Shown in pieces: positions 11,301-20,999 of a DNA stretch of 64,000 nt (its first letter is position 1; the number at the start of each line of letters is the position of its first letter). A program made the position numbers and the translations under genes. Location: assembly GCA_947623455.1 (NCBI GenBank), contig OX392532.1, forward strand, positions 30,912,792 through 30,976,791, given 5' to 3'. The stretch is from Mimachlamys varia (Eukaryota; Mollusca; Bivalvia; Pectinida; Pectinidae). The notes beneath the pieces are model-generated. The model made no database searches, was not told where the DNA came from, and saw only the letters and a program-made list of their open reading frames with translations.

Positions 11301-14300
11301 ATTTACACTAGAAACAACAGAAAACGTCAGGAAACACGCGAACTGTTTTCATCTTATTCTGGTTTTATATTTATGTTTATTCTAAATTCTAGGCAACTGG
11401 CCCCACTGGGGAAGAAGAACGTGAATTAAAAGAATTGAACAAGAACTCTATTCTGAAGATGTACGGTAAGTTTACTCATCCTTGAAAAAAATATACTTTT
11501 TACCTTTCTTCATTCCAAAGATGTTTGAAACATTTATATGAACGATCCAATCTGGATGACTCAATATTGGTCAAACATTAAATGAATCGAAGTATTGAAA
11601 TGAATAAATAAACCGATGACAATGATATGTTATTCAGAATTTTACATTTAAATGTCTATTTTTCTCCAATATCCTCACTATTTATGTATTGAATATAAAG
11701 ATTTACGTTTGTCTTTTAAAAATATCTGAAATGAATATATGTCTATTTTTTTTCAGAATTGGAGGATTTTGAGCGAGATTTCAATACAAAGGTAAATGCT
11801 TCTAAGTTTAAAAATCGTGTAAATTGCAATTATTACATAATCACTGCCCATTTTGTTACAGAGCTTTACTAGCAAATGCAAATAACTAATTTTCACAAAG
11901 ATTTTTAAGGCGCTCTCGTTTTTGCATCTTTTACTTCTGAAAGATATGCAAAATTTAGCAACATCTTGCCCAAAATCATGAAACATTAAAATTAATGAAA
12001 TACAGTCAAACCTTGTTATCTCGAGCTTGTATAACTCGAGGACACTGTTTATCACGAGCTTGTGTAACTCGAGGACACTGTTTATCACGAGCTTGTGTAA
12101 CTCGAGGACACTGTTTATCACGAGCTTGTGTAACTCGAGGACACTGTTTATCACGAGCTTGTGTAACTCGAGGACACTGTTTATCACGAGCTTGTGTAAC
12201 TCGAGGACACTGTTTATCACGAGCTTGTGTAACTCGAGGACACTGTTTATCACGAGCTGGTATAACTCGAGGACACTGTTTATTTCGAAGTATTTTGTTG
12301 ATCCCGGCCAGACTTCACACAAGTTTACAAATTTATAGTGTTCGAACTCGCTTAACACGAATGTTTGACTGTAGTTATAAACCGTTATACTAGTTTATGC
12401 CATCATTGTTTAAAAATGAATATGCGTTCGATTCTTGTCGAGGAAGTAGAAGAAACTAATCAAAGGATATTGAACTGATACATGTAACATGATTGCAAAT
12501 CGTTTTGACAATGTATTATCCCTTTTCTAATCTTCGTTTCATTCCAGCCTTTCGTGGCTACTGAGATGGTGGATATGAGCTTAGAAAGAATTGAAGACAA
12601 TATTCGAAAAAGACAGCTTGGTAAGTTGTTTTTAAATGATTTTTAATTGCAGGTTATCATACATAGTGTGTTTGATTATGAGTAGTCTGGCTTCTCCACC
12701 CGGTCAGTATCGTAACATTTTAAAATGAACCTATTTTAATGTTGAACTGAAAATTACTTTATAATACTGTTATTTGCTTGAATTGAATTAACTTTCCGAA
12801 AAACCGATGTTGATAACTTCTAAAACATCGTATTGTATTTGACTTGTACCAAGATAGAAACTTAATCTGTATTCTACATTCATTCCATCTATTTACACAA
12901 ACAAAGATGTTCTTCAATTCAAGTATTATAGCGTACCTTATTATGCCTCCGCCATGAATTGGGGAGGGGGGGGGGGGGGGGGGTGGGGTGGGGTGGGGTG
13001 TATATAGTGTTACCCATGTCCGTCCCATTGCGTCCCATGGTAATGTAAACAGCTTATTAAAAAAACACTAATCTGATTGTCATCAAACTTCGCATACGTA
13101 ATAAGCACGAAGAACTGATTTCATATGGGCGTGGGGGTTATGTCTCATTTTGCCTTCACAATATTTTCCATGTGGCATGGATTCCATGGTTTCTTCTGTT
13201 GACGTAAACAGTCTTAAATATCTGAATTGGCATCAATGGTTCGCTATTACCAAGTCAATTGTCAATCTTGTTTTGAAGTGTGTTTTCTCGATTCTTTCCA
13301 GCTCTCCAGAACCTACGCAGATACATCTATGAGGTAAGAAGATGATACGATCGGACAACTTCGGGCTTTTTCGTCGATCTCTATTCTGTAGAATTAAGAG
13401 GTGTTCCGATAATACGGGAAACTAGGATTGAGCGCTTAAGGATTATTTTTAATCCCTGCAATCATGCGAAACCTGTAATATTATCCGCCAACTAAGTTGA
13501 CGAATCATTTGCCTTGTATTAATTAAGATATTTTTGAAATTTTTCAAGTCGAAAGTTGAAATAACTCATTATAAATTTTGATTTTGAGTGGTGAATGAGT
13601 TAAATACGAAAATAAAACATGGTTCCGCATATTATTTTACACATTAACAACTTTTTGGTCTAACATTGTGTTTTGTCTATTGCAGACTTCCGTACTGCGA
13701 GTAACGGGATATTATGTGAAAGAAAATGGTAAGTTGGTAATCCATTGTAATAATAATTGATAAAGTTGTCCCATTTGTTCCTGTAATACCGATAAGAAAA
13801 CAATATTATATAATTTAACCTGATTTTTCACTTTCATTAAGCCAAAATGACGTTTGAATATTTTGTTCGGTTTGGTTTGGTTGTTTTTACGCCCTTTTAA
13901 CAGCTGAGGCTCCCGGTGTATGCTATGCGAGTATGTGTTGAGTGCGTGTGTACTTGGGAAGCTGAGATATGTTCGTGTAAGCCGCCTTCTAGTCCTTGCG
14001 ATAGTCCGGATCATTTACCGATTTAAAATGTTACAACATTGAAGTATACTGCCAAAGGCCCCAAGCAGAACACCCCATCCGATCACATTATACTGACAAC
14101 TGAACAGGCGAACCAGTTGTTCCTATCCCATACTAATACTAATGTTATCACATTTTGAGACTGGTATGTCTCGGCCAAGGGACAAAACCCAAAGCCTCCT
14201 TCACAGGGGCAAATGCTCCACTAAAAGCAAAAAGTGAGGTTGTGTCAAGGGAGACATTAAGAAGGAGAAATTTGCTTTTAAAGAATGGAAAAGATACGAT

Positions 14301-17165
14301 CCCAAAATTTAGTCGCCTCTTACGATCATGCAACGAGGGCAACAGGTACAACCTGCAAGACAGTGCTATTGGAATACAATCCAATTTTTCATTTTCTTTT
14401 TTCTTTCCCTTAGTTTCAAAGAATAACTCAAAACAGACAAACGCAAATATTGATCTACAACAATACAAGCATGCATTCGGAACTGCTTTGGAAAACTCAA
14501 AAGATGCGTTTGAAACTGCAGTGGGATATTCCAAGCAAATATCCAAAGCTGCCACGGAGAGTTCCAAGCAAACATCCAAAGTTGCAACGGAAAAGTCTGA
14601 GCAAACATTCAAAGTCCCCAATAAAAGCCACTCGGAAGGAGACGATTCTTACACCAAAGTAAAGGAAATCTATCGAGCCGAGAGACGACGATTTAAGAAC
14701 AATCTCACCATGTTTAACGCACGACTAAACGAACTCATGGACTATCATAAAAACAGGAAAGTCTCCGTCCAAAACAAGACACGGTATACCGATGACAAAA
14801 GGGACAGATCAGATCGCAGTACGGTCAAACCCGACGTCAAAACAGCCAAACGTGACGTCAGAACAGCCAAACGGGATGTCAGAACAGCCAAACGTGATGT
14901 CAACAATGCCAAAACCGAAGACAAGAAAGCCAAAACTAATGTCGAAACTGGCAAAGTCATTGGAAAAAAGGCGAACAAAAAGAGGCCAAAAGATTCTGAC
15001 AAGAGTTCTCGTAGACGCTGAGAGCATAGCGAGAAGGGTAAAGTGACCGATGACTCCCAGCACGATTCTCGGGTGGAGGATAAACCTCCGATTCACAAGA
15101 AAGAAAGAAGGAGAAAGAAGATTTCTAAAGATCCCGCAGACAAGAATCAAACTTCCTGTGACCATGAGCAGGCACCCAGTAAGTTATTAGTTAAATACAC
15201 CGATTGTTCATAATATATATGTTCTTTTTCCATTGGGGGATCTAGAAGATTTTCTTTACTTAATTCCTCACTCCCCATCCCTTTCCTTGGTATCCAAACA
15301 TTAAGCTAGAGAACATATATTAAGCAATCCCTGGATATAATGGATGCTAACCCCGTCGTACCAGATGAGAATATATGCATACATTAAAGTTGTGTTTTCT
15401 TTATAATTATTTAGAATATACCTTAAAATTGCGTTTCTTTATATTTATTTAGAATATACATTAAAATTTTGTTTTCTTCATACTTATTCAGAATATAACC
15501 TTAAAATTGTGTTTTCTGTATGATCATTTAGAACTCTCTTCTAAAAAATGGACAAGGCAGTTTATAAGCACAAATCTCTCTCTGGATCGACTATTGTAAA
15601 ATCATTTTCAGAAAATGCCAACATCAGTCATGTTTCTTTCATTCGAATTAATTTTGTAAAGTAATACTACCCAGGGAAAAAACCTGACGCATCCAATTAT
15701 GGTTTTGTCATAATGATAGCATACGGTAAAACAATAAAAGTTTCATTTCATTGCACTGTGTCTCAAAAGTTTCATTGCATTGTACCGTGTCTCAAAACAC
15801 CATAAGACGTATTAAACCCTTCTCCTTGATAGAACGAGTACCAAAGAAAAAGAAGGACAGAGATGGAATGAGCAAAGATGGGAATGACGTAGATTTTCCC
15901 CATGGATCAGTGGTGCCGCCATCAAGTCTTGGCGGAAGTGACGCAGTGGTCACTAAGGAACTTGTGATACTGCCCCTGCCTGCACTTGACCCTATGCCTG
16001 TGTATTATGACAGTAAGTTACCCTATTTCAACATTATACTTGTCCTCTACCCCTGAACTCAACTGTACTGTACATCCCCCGTCTTAAAATACAGCTATTG
16101 GTGCAACCATAATCTAAACGAATCGTGGAACAAAATGATTATGTTTAATATTTCTTAAAAAATCACATTTTGAAAATTTCAAGTAAGATATTGTGTTTGT
16201 TGATGTTTTAAGACAATATAACGTAATTTACAGATTTCCAAGCAAGCTGTGCGCTGACTCACCTATTTTCAAGCAGGTATTTGATTTTTGTTTTACTGTT
16301 TGTAACTACCGGAAATATGTATAATTCAATTAACAGCAAACAACAACATTCCTTTCCAAAGTAACTTTTTAATAGTTGGTTTCTTCATTTTTGTATTTAA
16401 TTAAAAACGCGTAACTGAATCGACTGGTCATCATTTCGTACATTGATAAACGGTGATTACATTGTACGCATGCGTATAAGGTAAAAATGCTAAATATTGA
16501 TGTACACACGCTTACAATGTAATTATCTTTAACTCATTCACTCATGAAAATTTCATAAAGAGCTGTTCCAACCTTTTAATTGGAAGAATTCAAATGTGTA
16601 TTCAGGTGTGAATGAGTTCTGAACTTTATAAGATGTGCTCGTAATCTTGAATGTGGAATATCTCGGCAAATGCGAAACTTTCTGTGTGATTATGGGCATA
16701 ATAATATATCTTCATGAATATAATCAATTTTCACGCAAAAAAGTATATGATTATTCAATGATCAATTTACGAATTATTTCCATGGGTGGCTAATTAAAAC
16801 AATGAAGCCTACAATGTTAAATTGAAGTATTTTCTGAATTTATAAGAATCTCATCGTAATTTTTATGAGCATAGGACTCGCATCATCGATATCCAGGTAT
16901 TACACTCACCTACGCTGTACGAGGACTCGCATGTTGATAGATCACTGTATACTGTACATTCGCACATGTTGTATAATACATTTGTTTATATTGATGGACA
17001 TTTGTCTTGTCTGTTGTTGATTACAGAGATGATTTTGATGAGGACTTTGAGTCTGACTACCTGATTCCTCCTTACGAAGTCGAGCGAACGGTGTACACCA
17101 GGAAGCAGTGGAAAGTCTACAGCCGCCAGAGAAAAAACGCCTCCGGACAGAAGGAGCGCCGCTAA
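8352..17165 (+). CDS. unrecognised helical-repeat protein with basic Ser/Lys-rich tail, 14 coding exons
   Basis: Exons: 8352-8394, 8601-8647, 8787-8853, 9353-9390, 9968-10040, 10263-10294, 11393-11465, 11757-11791, 12548-12620, 13302-13333, 13686-13728, 14414-15178, 15833-16012, 17029-17165. All have GT donors (mostly GTAAGT/GTAAGA) and pyrimidine-AG acceptors, and phases alternate 1,0,1,0 up to exon 11, then stay 1. Joined CDS is 1638 nt (545 residues if the TGA at codon 388 is passed). Residues 1-30 start MNNFSVPSVL; 31-171 are four degenerate 35-36 residue helical units; 186-440 are basic with Ser/Lys/Gln and heptad repeats; 501-545 run from acidic (DFDEDFESD) to basic. No signal peptide or membrane segment is seen. 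I do not recognise the family. It shares a promoter with the RS gene. The in-frame TGA at 15019-15021 is the main oddity. Confidence 0.88.
8854..9352. repeat. intron 3 with short minisatellite 'aagttttatactg'
   Basis: From about 8885 to 9090 a degenerate unit of roughly 25-30 bp containing 'aagttttatactg' and a GTGTG/TGCGTG linker is repeated seven or eight times. Non-coding, inside intron 3. Confidence 0.7.
9391..9967. repeat. intron 4 with dispersed repeat shared with intron 13
   Basis: The stretch around 9680-9830 ('acaatgttaaattgaagta', 'aggactcg..actcgca', 'gatcactg') recurs, diverged, at about 16750-16950 in intron 13 of the same gene. No ends or coding capacity can be defined. Confidence 0.55.
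10295..10877. repeat. intron 6 left part, weak match to a repeat near 43.4 kb
   Basis: 'gtcttgataaag' followed by 'ttaggatccagt'-like sequence at about 10370-10510 also occurs at 43410-43550. It looks like a dispersed repeat of unknown class. The rest of the segment shows nothing recognisable. Confidence 0.35.
10878..11240 (+). mobile_element. tandem pair of tRNA-derived SINE modules in intron 6
   Basis: Two copies start with 'tgtagcggatc.agaccggg' at 10878 and 11127 (period 249). Copy 1 has an A-box-like 'agctcaattggttgagc', a B box 'gggttcgaacccc' and complementary flanks resembling a tRNA acceptor. Copy 2 keeps the B box but has lost about 18 bp around the A box. Both continue 'ccgtgca.tttttcctctcctgtt'. 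The pol III-type boxes and dimer arrangement identify a SINE rather than a tRNA gene. Confidence 0.75.
12003..12371. mobile_element. pogo-like non-autonomous element with internal 33-bp minisatellite
   Basis: The element begins CAGTCAAACCT and ends with the inverted GTTTGACTG, flanked on both sides by TA (12001-12002, 12372-12373), the target of Tc1/mariner/pogo elements. Eight 33-bp units containing 'cgagcttgtgtaactcgagg' fill 12022-12285; the rest ('ttcgaagtattttgttgatc') resembles sequence in the element at 40.75 kb. No transposase. It sits in intron 8. Confidence 0.8.
12900..13140 (+). repeat. dispersed repeat with long G run in intron 9
   Basis: 'cattatgcctccgcc'-like sequence precedes an almost pure G tract at 12959-12999 broken by T into GGGG blocks, then 'tgtatatagtgttacccat' and 'gtccgtccc'. 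The G tract can form G-quadruplexes. The layout resembles a repeat I know from molluscan genomes (memory, unverified). Confidence 0.5.
13870..14395 (-). mobile_element. SINE-like repeat in intron 11, minus orientation
   Basis: The left edge 'ggtttggtttggttgtttttacg' is the reverse complement of the 3' end seen in the SINE at 46.4 kb. The body contains 'cacattatactgacaac' and 'aagcctccttcacagg..aaatgctc.actaaa', which recur at 58.5, 60.8 and 62.9 kb. Its right end lies only about 20 bp from the exon 12 acceptor. The open frame across it is accidental. Confidence 0.6.
14414..15178 (+). CDS. exon 12: basic low-complexity exon with heptad repeats and in-frame TGA
   Basis: The acceptor is CCCTTAG and the donor CCCA|GTAAGT. 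It encodes residues 186-440. Near 226-258 is a loose 11-residue repeat (SKQISKAATE / SKQTSKVATE). Near 323-350 is a 7-residue repeat (RTAKRDV) encoded by a 21-bp DNA repeat at about 14826-14900. The TGA at 15019-15021 (codon 388) follows SSRRR. The same frame then stays open for 52 codons of lysine-rich, hydrophilic sequence up to the donor and joins exons 13 and 14 in phase. The simplest reading is a CGA-to-TGA change. Confidence 0.8.
15381..15535. repeat. four ~48-bp tandem units in intron 12
   Basis: A degenerate unit 'cttaaaattgtgttttctt' plus 'atttagaatat' is repeated about four times. A second small duplication of about 30 bp ('aagtttcattgcattg..ctgtgtctcaaa') lies at 15740-15800. Non-coding. 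Confidence 0.65.
15833..16012 (+). CDS. exon 13 of the helical-repeat gene
   Basis: A 60-codon exon, phase 1 to 1, between TTGATAG and TATGACA|GTAAGT. It starts with a basic cluster (RVPKKKKDRD) and turns hydrophobic and proline-rich (LVILPLPALDPMPVYYD). It would be untranslated if the upstream TGA were the true stop. Confidence 0.8.
16013..17028. other. intron 13
   Basis: Holds an imperfect inverted repeat 'aactcattcac'/'gtgaatgagtt' at about 16532-16618 and the dispersed repeat shared with intron 4 (about 16745-16950). Confidence 0.5.
17029..17165 (+). CDS. exon 14: C-terminal exon
   Basis: It reads DFDEDFESDYLIPPYEVERT.. to QKERR and TAA at 17163-17165. The acceptor region is TTACAGAG; only splicing after the second AG keeps the acidic frame with the phase-1 donor of exon 13. 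Splicing after the first AG gives a frameshift and early stop. Confidence 0.8.
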
Positions 17166-19590
17166 TTAAATATCAGAAGTTAAAGCTCAAAAAGCGTTCA
17201 ATTAGCAAGAAAGCGACGAACATTTTGTAAATTAAATTAAATTGGAAAAAAATTGGTGCTTCGAAACGTAAAAATCATGTTAAAAGTTTGAGATTCCAGG
17301 TATATTCGCTCAAGAAGCTTTCCATTAGCAAGAAAGGAACATTTCATTTTAGATTTGTTCTTTGAAATATTTGCACTTGCGGAAAGAATGGTGGTTCGAT
17401 TCTCTAAAATCTAAGATTCAAAGTATATTCGTGTCGGTTGAATATTTTGAAATTCATCATATCGTAAAATTAAGATTTCAAAAAAGTACATATAACTATA
17501 ATTTATATTTTAAAATATTTTTAATCTTTTAAATACATCGCTGTATACTTATCCAGGTGTGTCAAATTATCTGTCAATTATTTCATTTCCCATTGTTTAT
17601 TTGAGCGATTCTAAGAATAACGTGATGCACTAGTACTAATATATGGCTTTTAAACTTATTAATTTTATAAGTCTCTTTTACAGATATACATTTTTGGTAT
17701 GTCATTTAGTTTGAAAATATTAAAACCTGCTGATATTGGAGTAGCAATTGCGTGTTAACTGGTAGTACACATATTGTACTGTTATACATTGTATGTGTTA
17801 TGTACATATAAGATATATTTATGTATTAAGTTTACTACTTTTACAATTATTGTAAAAGTTTTTTAATTTGACTTTTCTATTTATAGTAACATTTGTTGGT
17901 AAACAGGTTTTACATCTATCTTTACTTATATATTAGATACTTTACAGTACATTTTCAATGGTTCATGATTTTATATTAAGTTTCAAATCTATTTCAATGC
18001 AGGCCGCTAAATATTTTGGTGTTGATAAATATTTAATACAAAATGTAAAACAAAAAGATGATAAAGAATGCTATATGATAATTAATTTTCCAAACAAAAT
18101 TTAATAATCCTGACCGGTGAATAGTCATTCTAATATATATGTTTTTTATCACTTGTGGTATCAAGTATACGTTCGTGTAAAAAAAAATGCAAAATTGTTG
18201 GTCTAAATTATGTCATGAAAAAATAAATATTTTTGTTTTTGAAATTTGATCTCCATGAAGAGACATTGGATTTGGGGTTAGATTAATTTAAAGTTCATAA
18301 CTTTAAATATCATACAAATTTCAGTCTGTAGTACCTAGAAGATAGATTCGATGGGAATGCAGGCCGAGGGTATTTTTTGGAAACGTTTGCTAAAATTAAA
18401 TTGACCATATTCAAAATTGAAAGAAAGAAGGACTCGGTAAGGATAAAGATAATTGTGGTTTATAAAAGGAGAGTCTAGATTTTTAGTTTCTAATTGTAAG
18501 TAAAATTTTCTATCGATTACAATATTTGATATTTGCGATTTTGCATAATTTTAACACGAACATTTTTTCAAATATTCGCGTTATCAATTTTACATCATGC
18601 ACATGATCATCGTCGGACACCCGCGTGACCGTGCTCTTACACAAACGTTATAGCAGTGCCACGTGTTTTCCCGACGATGGTACATTTCCGGTCAGGTTTT
18701 CTTGTATGTGTTTAGTTGACTTTACCAGAAGTAAAATCTTACAAAAAAAAAAAACAAAACTAAAAAAACAATAGTCTGTACAGTAAAAATAATTCATTTT
18801 ATAGATATTTATAAACAGTTATTTTGTGAGAGTTTTTATACTGGGGACCTGACTTTATACACAATAATAAACTGACGCTGAATTTGATTTCTTGGTTTAT
18901 GTTGTTTTTTAGTATGACTGTAAAGTATATATGTTGGTAATGAATATTGAGTTATTTCCTGTTAAGTAACACCTACACTTAATTTATCTATTAGAACACA
19001 GATGCTAATGAACATAAATATGATTTTTAATTACAAAGTCAATGATACAGCGCCTAGGGAGTTTCTCTAGAATGTAGAGTATTGTCTATCTATAATAACA
19101 CAAATAAAAGTTGTCCTTAAGTACTCGCTGATGAATTAAGTTAATGGTATAGCAATCTTTTTCAAAGAGAGCTTAGCAAATCATATTGAAGCGATCTGCC
19201 CAAGTTTTTTTGGCTTCTTTAGGGAAAACACTCTGTGGATACTGTCCTGTCCGATATTTTGTCAAAGAATTTCTCTACCCAGCAAAAACAGTTAAAGTAA
19301 TTTATTCATTAAATATTAAAAGTGCATGGAATATTAACAGATCATGATAAAACATAGAAAGCAAATCGATCATTAGAAATTAATATGTATAGTTAATTAA
19401 AACAGCGTTGTTGGGACAATGTTACAACTCACGAAGTCTATACGAGTTCCTTCCCTTTCTGCATATTTAAAAACATTTTAAAACAACAAATATGGCATAG
19501 ATAAGAAAAGAAGAATAAGTAACTCTACACGAAATGACAGCTAAGTGTAGAAAAATAAACACCAAATAAGGTTAAAAACAGTTGAGAACT
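17166..19590. other. 3' flank, AT-rich, no gene seen
   Basis: Probably includes the 3' UTR. Candidate AATAAA signals are at 18222-18227 and 18866-18871; which is used cannot be told. No repeat or ORF of note. Confidence 0.4.
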
Positions 19591-19591
19591 T

Positions 19592-20230
19592 ACGGTTTTG
19601 AATGGCGGAGAAGGGCTGATTTGAACGATTCTAAAGTGGAGGAGTTAATTTTTTCAGAAATGAGGTTGTTCCTGGCAAATATAGTGCGAGGGAAGTTTGA
19701 CATTTTTCTGTATTGTGTTCTGCTGTGTGGTTGAAAATATGAATGTTCTTTTTGGTTTCTCGAAATTCTTCGTGTTGGGAGCAGTTTATTTTTCGGATAG
19801 ATAGCAACAAGATTTCATATAACATTGCCAGACGGGCGTATTTTTCCCGCATCTAAACTTAGCCAACTTAACTTGTCTAACATTTCTCCCACACTGGATT
19901 TATTTCCATGCCGATTTAGAGTAAATCCTGCTCTTCTACGTTGGACCATTTCCATCTTATTAATACGGGTCCCACACGGTACTAGCATATATTCAACTGT
20001 TGGCCTGGGTAGAGATTTATATCCCTGCTCTTTTATATGCCTGGAACTAAATTTTTGGTTTCTGCGGAGGAGGTTAAGAGTGTTATTGGACTTGTTACAA
20101 ATGCTGCTATTAAATCCAATAATAGATGAGGCTGACCGTGATTCTAAGCAATATCTTTCATGGTATTTAATCAATTGATTACAATGCCTACAATTTATAC
20201 TACGAAAGCTGAAATCGTTGACGAAAGACA
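19592..20230 (-). pseudogene. LINE reverse-transcriptase C-terminal remnant (copy A)
   Basis: Minus-strand translation shows the end of a non-LTR retrotransposon ORF2: LLRRNQKF, KEQGYKSL, RPTVEYM, INKMEMVQRRRA, then, after frameshifts, ARLAMLY, LPTRRIS and a terminal SALLRHSKP followed by TAA at 19592-19594. These blocks match the conserved C-terminal part of Jockey/CR1-type LINE proteins (family knowledge). Upstream RT domains are missing and the frame is broken, so it is dead. The left breakpoint of the 7.5-kb duplication lies inside it (near 19760). Confidence 0.75.
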
Positions 20231-20360
20231 AATTTGCCCCCCCCCCCCTCCCCTCACACACACAAACACACACAAAAGAAAATAAATGAATTCTAATACA
20301 TGTCTATACCTCCCAGGGACTGGGTCCTGGGGTTGAAAATTACTTTTAATTCCACAAGCA
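20231..20360. other. copy-A-only segment with C run and CA repeat
   Basis: Twelve C residues from 20237, then CCTCCCCT and a (CA)n-like stretch. Copy B has a foldback element at this place instead. Confidence 0.6.
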
Positions 20361-20559
20361 CCTATGACCTTTATATGCATTATCGAACTCGGAGGTGGTC
20401 AACACCTCACTACATACATTTAAGGTTACAGGGGATAGCCATATGCCTTTGAAAAACATCCGAATTGCCTCGCACTATTTAAGAAAAAGATCACTCCTCG
20501 ACGTACTTAAAAAACATATTGATCGAAGCTATTATTCCAAAACGATGGCACACCCACCC

Positions 20560-20930
20560 ACATGCGTTAGTTCAGTAAACTGAAATACACATAATGATCG
20601 AAGCTATGATTCCAACAAAATACTGGCACATCCGTCCACCTGCGTTAGTTCAATAAACTGTAATATACACAATAATCAAAGTTGCTATTTCAAAACACTT
20701 CAACACTCGTCCACCCGCATTAGTTTAGTAAACTGAATATACCTAATGATAGAAGTAGCTATTTCAAAACACTCACACACCCCCTCCAACGCATTAGTTT
20801 AGTAAACTAAAATAAACATAATAATATAATTTGTTATTTCAAAACACTCGCACACCCCCTCCAACGCATTAGTTTAGTAAACTAAAATAAGCATAATCGA
20901 AGTTATTCCAAAACACTCACACATTCAAGC
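20560..20930. repeat. 75-bp minisatellite, 5 units (copy A)
   Basis: Units of about 75 bp contain 'gcattagtttagtaaact', a dyad AGTTTA-g-TAAACT, followed by 'aaaacactcgcacaccc'. Five units start near 20563, 20641, 20717, 20790 and 20863. The homologous array in copy B has eleven. Confidence 0.85.
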
Positions 20931-20999
20931 CCATAAGGACTTATGATCTGTATATAAAACTTTCAACTAGGATGTCATAAACACCACCCTAATACCCCC

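Larger units (their letters stand above)
8787..13333 (+). repeat. four exon-pair-encoded 35-36 residue helical repeats (exons 3-10)
   Basis: Exon pairs 3+4 (67+38 nt), 5+6 (73+32), 7+8 (73+35) and 9+10 (73+32) each encode 35, 35, 36 and 35 residues. Each pair begins in phase 0, has an internal intron in phase 1 after residue 22-24, and ends in phase 0. Aligned on that intron, the units share an acidic/polar start, a helix with L/I about every 3-4 residues (ELRRI, ELAAL, ELKEL, SLERI) and a second half such as LYDDYRRDI, ELEDFERDF, ALQNLRRYI. This is best explained by tandem duplication of an ancestral two-exon unit (inference). Confidence 0.75.

Noticed and set aside
12022..12285. Regular 33-bp repeats resembling a CRISPR array
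   Set aside because: No distinct spacers; the units are contiguous and lie inside a TA-flanked eukaryotic element in an intron.
11753..12393. Long repetitive open frames on both strands
   Set aside because: They exist only because the repeat unit (33 bp) is a multiple of three; the minus-strand frame also runs antisense into exon 8 of the plus-strand gene.
14155..14413. Upstream extension of the exon 12 reading frame
   Set aside because: It is intron and SINE-like repeat sequence; a good acceptor (CCCTTAG) at 14411-14413 with matching phase marks the exon start.
15019..15021. Selenocysteine codon
   Set aside because: No selenoprotein-like context or recognised SECIS hairpin; the flanking sequence is basic low-complexity, not redox-like.
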